A stretch of 9,742 nucleotides of DNA from Clostridiaceae bacterium. Its GTDB lineage: Bacteria; Bacillota; Clostridia; Oscillospirales; Acutalibacteraceae. The position numbers were made by a program, and so were the translations under genes. This document shows positions 1-3,896 of this stretch, piece by piece. The notes below the pieces were generated by a model, which made no database searches, was not told where the DNA came from, and saw only the letters and a program-made list of their open reading frames with translations. The DNA is taken from assembly GCA_016292575.1 (NCBI GenBank), contig JAEDIH010000067.1, forward strand, positions 1 through 9,742, read 5' to 3'. Numbering within the stretch: the first letter of the stretch is position 1; each line of letters opens with the position of its first letter.

Positions 1-242
1 CGGGAAAGGTTCGCATTGAGCTTATCAAACGGGTTCTTGCCGCATTCAAAAACAGCGTTGAAATCAAGGCGCACTATTCTCAGTTTCCGGAAACACCGGA
101 GGGCTTCGATATCTGGCGCGGAAAGGCTAATGAGCTTTGGGAGCGTGTCGGCTCAATGGCGGATAACTGCGATGAGGAAATTCTTGAGCGCATGAAAAGA
201 AGAGCAGAGGGCAAAATCAAAGCCGTCCGCACGGAAGAATAA
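1..242 (+). CDS. C-terminal 79 residues of an unidentified protein (5' end outside window)
   Basis: An open frame enters from the left edge (first full codon at base 3) and ends at TAA 240-242. The 79 visible residues begin GKVRIELIKRVLAAF and end IKAVRTEE. They are rich in Lys, Arg and Glu, contain two Trp (in DIWRG and ELWERVG), and have no membrane segment, signal peptide or Cys pair. The pattern suggests a soluble, largely helical cytoplasmic protein tail. I do not recognise the family and assign no function. It is the only plus-strand gene here and converges on the minus-strand surface-protein cluster, so a shared function is not implied. Coding is supported by the uninterrupted frame, the plausible amphipathic composition and candidate terminators downstream. 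Confidence 0.7.
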   Translation, partial: GKVRIELIKRVLAAFKNSVEIKAHYSQFPETPEGFDIWRGKANELWERVGSMADNCDEEILERMKRRAEGKIKAVRTEE

Positions 243-330
243 GCAGTTTTATGCCGCAGACAGAGTTTTAAAGCAGGACTTTTTAACCGCTTTGCACAGT
301 GGATTTTTAAAAGCCTCTGAAAATGCCGAT

Positions 331-350
331 AAAAAGCGTTTTTGCTTTTT
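331..350 (+). terminator. Weak candidate terminator of the plus-strand gene
   Basis: AAAAAGC (331-337) and GCTTTTT (344-350) form a 7-base inverted repeat around a 6-base loop, with the 3' arm itself supplying the U-run. It lies 88 bases past the stop at 242. Only two stem pairs are G-C, so the hairpin is weak. It could simply be a T-rich patch. Confidence 0.4.
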
Positions 351-476
351 GAATTAGTTCGTATATAGTAAACAGATAAAAATCGATTTTAAGCATATTT
401 TTGCCGCTGATTTCGGCAAATTGCGTTTAGCTTGTGAGCCGATTGGCACAAAAAGCCGTCATTCACCGGAAAAAAC

Positions 477-496
477 ACGGCTCGGCTGCCGTTTTT
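477..496 (+). terminator. Second candidate plus-strand terminator
   Basis: ACGGC (477-481) and GCCGT (488-492) pair around TCGGCT and run into TTTTT (492-496). The 5-base GC-rich stem is short. A competing hairpin, TGCCG (487-491) with CGGCA (498-502), uses the same bases. It may be a back-up terminator for the gene ending at 242. Confidence 0.35.
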
Positions 497-536
497 GCGG
501 CAAATAACCGTTCCTTTTCGGCTCAATATAAAAAAT

Positions 537-577
537 AACCGCACGACTGTTTCAACTGACTCAGCCGTGCGGTTTTT
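537..577. terminator. Bidirectional terminator between convergent genes
   Basis: AACCGCACG (537-545) is perfectly complementary to CGTGCGGTT (566-574). After one mismatch, CTG (547-549) and CAG (562-564) extend the stem. On the plus strand it runs into TTTTT (573-577). On the minus strand it is followed by ATTTTTTA. It sits 23 bases past the TAA of the LRR gene, so its main job is probably to end minus-strand transcription, and it can also catch plus-strand readthrough. Confidence 0.85.
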
Positions 578-596
578 GCGTCTTGTTAATAATGCC

Positions 597-2450
597 TTAC
601 AGCGTGCAGCTTACACCCTTTTTGTTGTATGGCGAAAGTCCGGCGGCATTTTTTGCGCGGACGGTGTAGGTATATTTTACGCCCTTTTTTGCTTTCCTGT
701 CAACAAAAATCCTTTTTGTTGTTGTGCCGATATTTTTCCATTTGCCCTTGCCGGTTTTGCGCAGAACAACAAAGCTTTTTGCGCCGGCGGTCTTTTTCCA
801 GGTGACTTTGACGCCGCTTTTGGTTTTCGCCGCCCTTGAAAGCACGGGAGCGGCGCATTTTTTTATGGGGATTTTTTCGGTGCGGATAACCTTTTTGCAG
901 TCAAGGCAGCCTTTGTGTCTTGAGCCCGCGCTGCTTGCGGTGGCTTTTTTGTCGGTTATCCAGCCGCTGAGATTTTCGTGCAGACAGATGATTCTGACCT
1001 TAAGTCCGTTTTGCAGGGCAAATTTGTGCGCCGTCGAGTTCTTTTCGCAGACGAGGGTGAATTTTTTAAGCTTCATGTACCCTCCGCCGCTTTTGCAATA
1101 GCCGAAAGCATGGCTTGAAATGTGTTTTGCGCCCTTGAAAACGGTCAACTCGTTCTCAAACGAAAGGAAGGCGTCCTCACAGATTCCGCGTGTGTCCTTT
1201 TTGAGCGTGAGACTGCCTTGCAAAGCAGGTGCGGCAACGACCCACCCGTCAATATATTTGACCGCGGTTTTTTGTGAATCAACGGCGAACGTCCTGTAAA
1301 AAGCGTTTGAGCCTATACTCTGAACGCTGTCGGGAATTGAAACAAAGGAGAGTATGCCGCAGTTTGCAAATGCCATTGAGCCAATGCGGCGCAGATTTTT
1401 AGAAAGAGTGATTTTTTTAAGATAATCGCAGCTCTGGAATGCGCGGTCGCCGATTTCAAGCACGCTGTCCGGCAGCCTGAGTTCGGAAAACCGGCTTTTT
1501 GCAAAGGCACTCTCGCCGATATACTTCACCGTGTCCGGTATCACCACCGAACGCAGATAATACGGGCTGCAAAGTCCGTTTTCCGGCGAAAAAACGCGGT
1601 CTGCAATGCCTGTGGTGCCTTTTTTGATGAAGATATCCTCGTCGTCCGTGCCGTCCGGAAAATCCTCATAGCCGATGAGCCAGCCTCCCCAGTAAATGCC
1701 GTTGAGGTTCTGATTGTATGAAAGCGGAGCGCCGAAAAACGGATTGTAGCCAACCCTTTTGAGCGCGGACGGACAGGAAACAAACGCACACTCCGTTTCT
1801 GCAAAAGCAAGGTCTCCGAGCTCTTCAAGCGTGTCCGGAAGAGCAATGGCGCTAAGCCTGCTGCAGCCGAAAAACGCCCTGTCTTCAATACGTCTGAGCG
1901 TTTTCGGAAAGGTGATTTTTCCAAGCACAAGGCAGCCTTCAAAGGCGCTTTTTTCAACGGAAACAACGCCCTCGGGAACGGTAACGCCGTCAAGAATAAG
2001 GCAGTTTTTGAACGTGCCTTCGCCAATGGTTTTCAGAGATGCAGAAAGCGAGATTTTTTCAAGCGAAGAGCAGTTTTCAAACGCATTTTTTCCAAGGAAG
2101 GACACATTATCCGGGATTACAGTCTCTTTCAGATTTCTGCACCCTGAAAAGCAGAACGCGCCTATTGAAACCAAAGACCGCGGAAAGCTGACTTTTTCAA
2201 GTGTTTCGTTTCCGGAAAAGCAATGTGCACCGAGCGAGGAAACATTCAAAAGGTCAATCGCTTCGGGAATTTCAACCTCGGAATTCGCTCCTGTGTATTC
2301 GGTTATTTCGGCAGTGCCGTTATTCAGTATCCTGTACCTGAAATCGCCGGAAAAGTAAAAGTTTTCGGCTCCTGCGGCGAACGAAAAGGCAAGGCAAAGC
2401 AGCAAAACCGCCGGATAAAAAAGCATGAACGATTTTTTTAATTTTTTCAT
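597..2450 (-). CDS. Secreted BspA-type leucine-rich-repeat protein with C-terminal Fn3 module
   Basis: 617 residues. Residues 1-28 form a signal peptide: basic MKKLKK start, hydrophobic core, likely cleavage after AAGA. Residues about 57-235 and 270-450 carry BspA-type (LRR_5) repeats of the form 'IPDSV..IG..AF..C..L..I', for example around 111-131, 302-322 and 326-347. The repeats are interrupted near 240-268 and degenerate after 390. Residues 489-518 form a Cys/His segment (C489, H491, C515, C518). Residues about 532-617 form one Lys-rich Fn3 module. No LPXTG motif, membrane anchor or SLH domain is visible, so retention on the surface, if any, is non-covalent. BspA-like proteins in other bacteria bind host or partner-cell surfaces; that role here is inference. 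The ATG at 2450 is chosen because it begins the signal peptide. Its ribosome binding site is poor and no promoter was found between it and the terminator upstream. Confidence 0.93.
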   Translation of the reverse strand: MKKLKKSFMLFYPAVLLLCLAFSFAAGAENFYFSGDFRYRILNNGTAEITEYTGANSEVEIPEAIDLLNVSSLGAHCFSGNETLEKVSFPRSLVSIGAFCFSGCRNLKETVIPDNVSFLGKNAFENCSSLEKISLSASLKTIGEGTFKNCLILDGVTVPEGVVSVEKSAFEGCLVLGKITFPKTLRRIEDRAFFGCSRLSAIALPDTLEELGDLAFAETECAFVSCPSALKRVGYNPFFGAPLSYNQNLNGIYWGGWLIGYEDFPDGTDDEDIFIKKGTTGIADRVFSPENGLCSPYYLRSVVIPDTVKYIGESAFAKSRFSELRLPDSVLEIGDRAFQSCDYLKKITLSKNLRRIGSMAFANCGILSFVSIPDSVQSIGSNAFYRTFAVDSQKTAVKYIDGWVVAAPALQGSLTLKKDTRGICEDAFLSFENELTVFKGAKHISSHAFGYCKSGGGYMKLKKFTLVCEKNSTAHKFALQNGLKVRIICLHENLSGWITDKKATASSAGSRHKGCLDCKKVIRTEKIPIKKCAAPVLSRAAKTKSGVKVTWKKTAGAKSFVVLRKTGKGKWKNIGTTTKRIFVDRKAKKGVKYTYTVRAKNAAGLSPYNKKGVSCTL

Positions 2451-2455
2451 TGTTG

Positions 2456-2460
2456 CCCCT
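2456..2460 (-). promoter_or_regulatory. Weak ribosome binding site of the LRR gene
   Basis: On the minus strand AGGGG lies 5 bases before the ATG at 2450. It departs from the AGGAG-type sites of the neighbouring genes, suggesting lower initiation. It is the only purine-rich candidate upstream of the signal-peptide start. Confidence 0.45.
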
Positions 2461-2483
2461 GTATATTAAAGAGTTATTAAAGC

Positions 2484-2518
2484 AAAAACCCTTTCAAAGT
2501 TCTGACACTTTGAAAGGG
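2484..2518 (-). terminator. Strong rho-independent terminator after the 61-residue gene
   Basis: A perfect 12-base inverted repeat (2489-2500 with 2507-2518) surrounds a 6-base loop. On the minus strand the stem is followed by TTTTT (2488-2484). It lies 21 bases past the TGA of the small membrane protein gene and 33 bases before the LRR start codon. It should therefore end transcripts from the promoter at 2757-2785 and separate them from the LRR gene. Confidence 0.9.
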
Positions 2519-2539
2519 CTCTGAATTTTTTACGGGAAA

Positions 2540-2725
2540 TCAGGCAGTTTCGGAAATGAAGTCTGCGTCAAAGCATGAGCATGAAACATAGTTTTCTCTG
2601 CTGTCGGCATTTTTGGCATTCTTCTTTTCAATAAGCTTTGTAACAGCAACATAAATACCTGCGATGGCTGCGGAAACGGCTGCAATGATTGCGAAAATTT
2701 TAAGAATTTTCTTGAAAGTATCCAT
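2540..2725 (-). CDS. 61-residue single-pass membrane protein with a Cys-x-Cys tail
   Basis: The protein begins MDTFKKILKIFAIIAAVSAA. A basic-amphipathic start leads into one hydrophobic helix (about residues 8-28), followed by a charged stretch (KLIEKKNAKNADSREN). The short tail carries C49 and C51 in YVSCSCFDADF. There is no cleavage site, so it is probably membrane-anchored. GGAGGA lies 8 bases before the ATG at 2725. An overlapping ATG at 2730 opens another frame (66 residues) but has poorer spacing and no recognisable protein character. A near-consensus promoter upstream and a strong terminator downstream make this a self-contained transcription unit. Small proteins of this shape seem familiar from Clostridia, but I cannot name a family. 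The CxC pair could bind metal or form disulfides; that is speculation. Confidence 0.85.
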   Translation of the reverse strand: MDTFKKILKIFAIIAAVSAAIAGIYVAVTKLIEKKNAKNADSRENYVSCSCFDADFISETA

Positions 2726-2756
2726 ATCAAAAGTCCTCCATTAATTTATTAAACTC

Positions 2757-2785
2757 ATTATAGCACGAAGAAACGCTCAAGTCAA
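2757..2785 (-). promoter_or_regulatory. Near-consensus sigma-A promoter of the 61-residue gene
   Basis: On the minus strand TTGACT (2785-2780) and TATAAT (2762-2757) are separated by exactly 17 bases. The -10 is preceded by TGC, giving an extended -10. Transcription would start near 2750, about 25 bases before the ATG at 2725 with its GGAGGA site between. The strength of the match suggests high, constitutive expression. It lies in the AT-rich gap after the 328-residue gene. Confidence 0.9.
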
Positions 2786-2836
2786 CAAAAATATCAGGCT
2801 AATTGATTAAAGAAAATCAAAATAATCAATAAAAAA

Positions 2837-3823
2837 TCAATAACTGATACTGTAGTTGCTGACGCAGTTTCCGTGCAGCTCAACGGTGATTGGAACCATC
2901 AGCATTTTTCCCTGTCCGTCCGCTTTTGAAACAATGAGCGTGTGCGTCATTGAGGTTATGCGTCCGTCCTTGTCAATTTCCGCCTCTATCGTTGAGTTGT
3001 TATAGGTAATATTCAGCTCGCTTATTTTTGCCGAGGAGGGAAGCCCGAGCGAATCAACGTTAATGACCTCCATTGAGGTCGAATAGCCTGCCGCGGGGGA
3101 GGAGAGCGTTTGCGTTGCCTCGCCGAGAGTGAGAAGAAGCTTGTAGCCTCCGCCGGAGCTTTGGGTTGCCGAGGCGTTTGTCACGTCCTTTTCGCTCAGC
3201 TGAGCCGTTTGGGAAATCGGAGCAATGACCGCGTCCGGCGATTTTCCGCTCGACGGGTCAACGCCGTTTGAAAAGCTGTAGTGTTCCGGCTCGTTCTTGG
3301 TGTTGTTCTTTATCATTGACGAAGCGATGTTCTGAACCGAAGAGCCGCCGGAAATACTGTCAATTTCAACCGAAAGCCTGTCGTCCTTTGTCAGAGAGAA
3401 TGAGGACGTGCTCTTGAGCTTGTTCAGCGCGTTAACATATGCCTTGATAATATTGCTTTTGCCGCTCGGCACGGCGTCCTTTGCCGCCTGAACGGAGCTG
3501 CTTTTTATTTGTTCGGCAATCGAGACGGCCTCGCTTGCCTGCTTGGACTTTGATTCCTCAACATACCACTCAGGGTCTCCAACGGTAACGTTGGTGCTCA
3601 GCTGGTTTCCGTCCATGGTAAACTTCGATGCGGTAACGGCACCTGCGGTTGTGCCTGAGGGCGCGGTGGTTGAAGAATAGACAGGGAAAGATGCAGAGGG
3701 CTGGGTGCTTTCCGCTGCCCTTTGCTTTCTCATATGATTTGAAGAAACAAGAAAGCTGATGCAGAAGATCCACACCGCGGCAACCGCAACGGCGGCAATG
3801 CCTAAAATCTTTTTATTGTTCAT
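2837..3823 (-). CDS. Membrane-anchored extracellular protein sharing a C-terminal domain with the upstream Fn3 protein
   Basis: 328 residues. Residues 6-28 form one hydrophobic helix after MNNKK, with no clear cleavage site or lipobox, so it is probably an uncleaved N-terminal anchor with the rest outside. Residues about 35-65 are a Ser/Thr/Ala/Pro-rich linker. A mixed helical region follows (about 85-140), then a probable beta-rich domain to the end. Residues about 123-328 align in order with residues 756-994 of the protein encoded upstream: VNALNK with VQAINN, FSNG with FENG, VIAP with FIVP, a Ser/Gly-Gly turn before alternating hydrophobic residues, DSLG with NSLG, and SNY near the C terminus of both. 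The domain is not one I can name. AAGGAG lies 7 bases before the ATG at 3823. The start is 73 bases from the upstream stop, with a terminator and a possible promoter between. No clear terminator follows its TGA, only AT-rich sequence with a weak ATTGATT/AATCAAT repeat. Confidence 0.88.
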   Translation of the reverse strand: MNNKKILGIAAVAVAAVWIFCISFLVSSNHMRKQRAAESTQPSASFPVYSSTTAPSGTTAGAVTASKFTMDGNQLSTNVTVGDPEWYVEESKSKQASEAVSIAEQIKSSSVQAAKDAVPSGKSNIIKAYVNALNKLKSTSSFSLTKDDRLSVEIDSISGGSSVQNIASSMIKNNTKNEPEHYSFSNGVDPSSGKSPDAVIAPISQTAQLSEKDVTNASATQSSGGGYKLLLTLGEATQTLSSPAAGYSTSMEVINVDSLGLPSSAKISELNITYNNSTIEAEIDKDGRITSMTHTLIVSKADGQGKMLMVPITVELHGNCVSNYSISY

Positions 3824-3840
3824 CTTGCTGCTCCTTGGTT

Positions 3841-3875
3841 AAATAAAAATTGGGGGACACAATATAGTATCCCCC
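3841..3875 (-). terminator. Rho-independent terminator after the 994-residue gene
   Basis: On the minus strand GGGGGATAC (3875-3867) pairs with GTGTCCCCC (3860-3852) around a 6-base loop, followed by AATTTTTATTT. One pair is a G-U wobble as minus-strand RNA but would be an A-C mismatch as plus-strand RNA, which supports function on the minus strand. It starts 21 bases past the TGA at 3897. Confidence 0.85.
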
Positions 3876-3889
3876 GAATTTAAGAACAA
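3861..3889 (-). promoter_or_regulatory. Possible promoter overlapping the terminator, for the 328-residue gene
   Basis: On the minus strand TTGTTC (3889-3884) and TATATT (3866-3861) are 17 bases apart. The -10 matches 5 of 6 consensus bases, the -35 only 3 of 6. The -10 coincides with the terminator loop. Transcription would start near 3854, giving a short leader that contains the AAGGAG site of the gene at 3823. The match could be chance in AT-rich sequence. Confidence 0.35.
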
Positions 3890-3896
3890 GCTTAAA

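Larger units (their letters stand above)
243..596. other. Intergenic region between convergent genes, hairpin-rich, no gene seen
   Basis: These 354 bases lie between the stop of the plus-strand gene and the stop of the minus-strand LRR gene. No convincing start with a ribosome binding site and no RNA gene was found. A plus-strand frame crossing into the LRR gene (from about 495) is explained as a shadow of that gene. The region holds several inverted repeats: 331-350, 400-420 (TTTGCCG and CGGCAAA around 7 bases), 477-492 and 537-574. These fit transcription termination from both sides. Confidence 0.7.

Noticed and set aside
1313..2026. Minus-strand open frames of 65 and 161 residues inside the LRR gene
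   Set aside because: They are alternative-frame shadows of the LRR repeats, with Arg/Ala/Leu-rich low-complexity translation and no start signals.
495..2441. Several plus-strand open frames of 72-199 residues (495-839, 724-1101, 1759-2358, 2223-2441)
   Set aside because: They lie antisense to the LRR gene, lack ribosome binding sites and show no protein character. The LRR/Fn3 frame explains the sequence.
2530..2730. 66-residue minus-strand frame overlapping the 61-residue gene
   Set aside because: Its ATG at 2730 is too close to GGAGGA (3 bases), and its product lacks the coherent anchor helix and tail. The frame starting at 2725 has correct spacing.
2802..2830. ATTGATT/AATCAAT inverted repeat after the 328-residue gene as a terminator
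   Set aside because: The stem is 7 bases, has a single G-C pair and a 15-base loop in AT-rich sequence. It is too weak to call.
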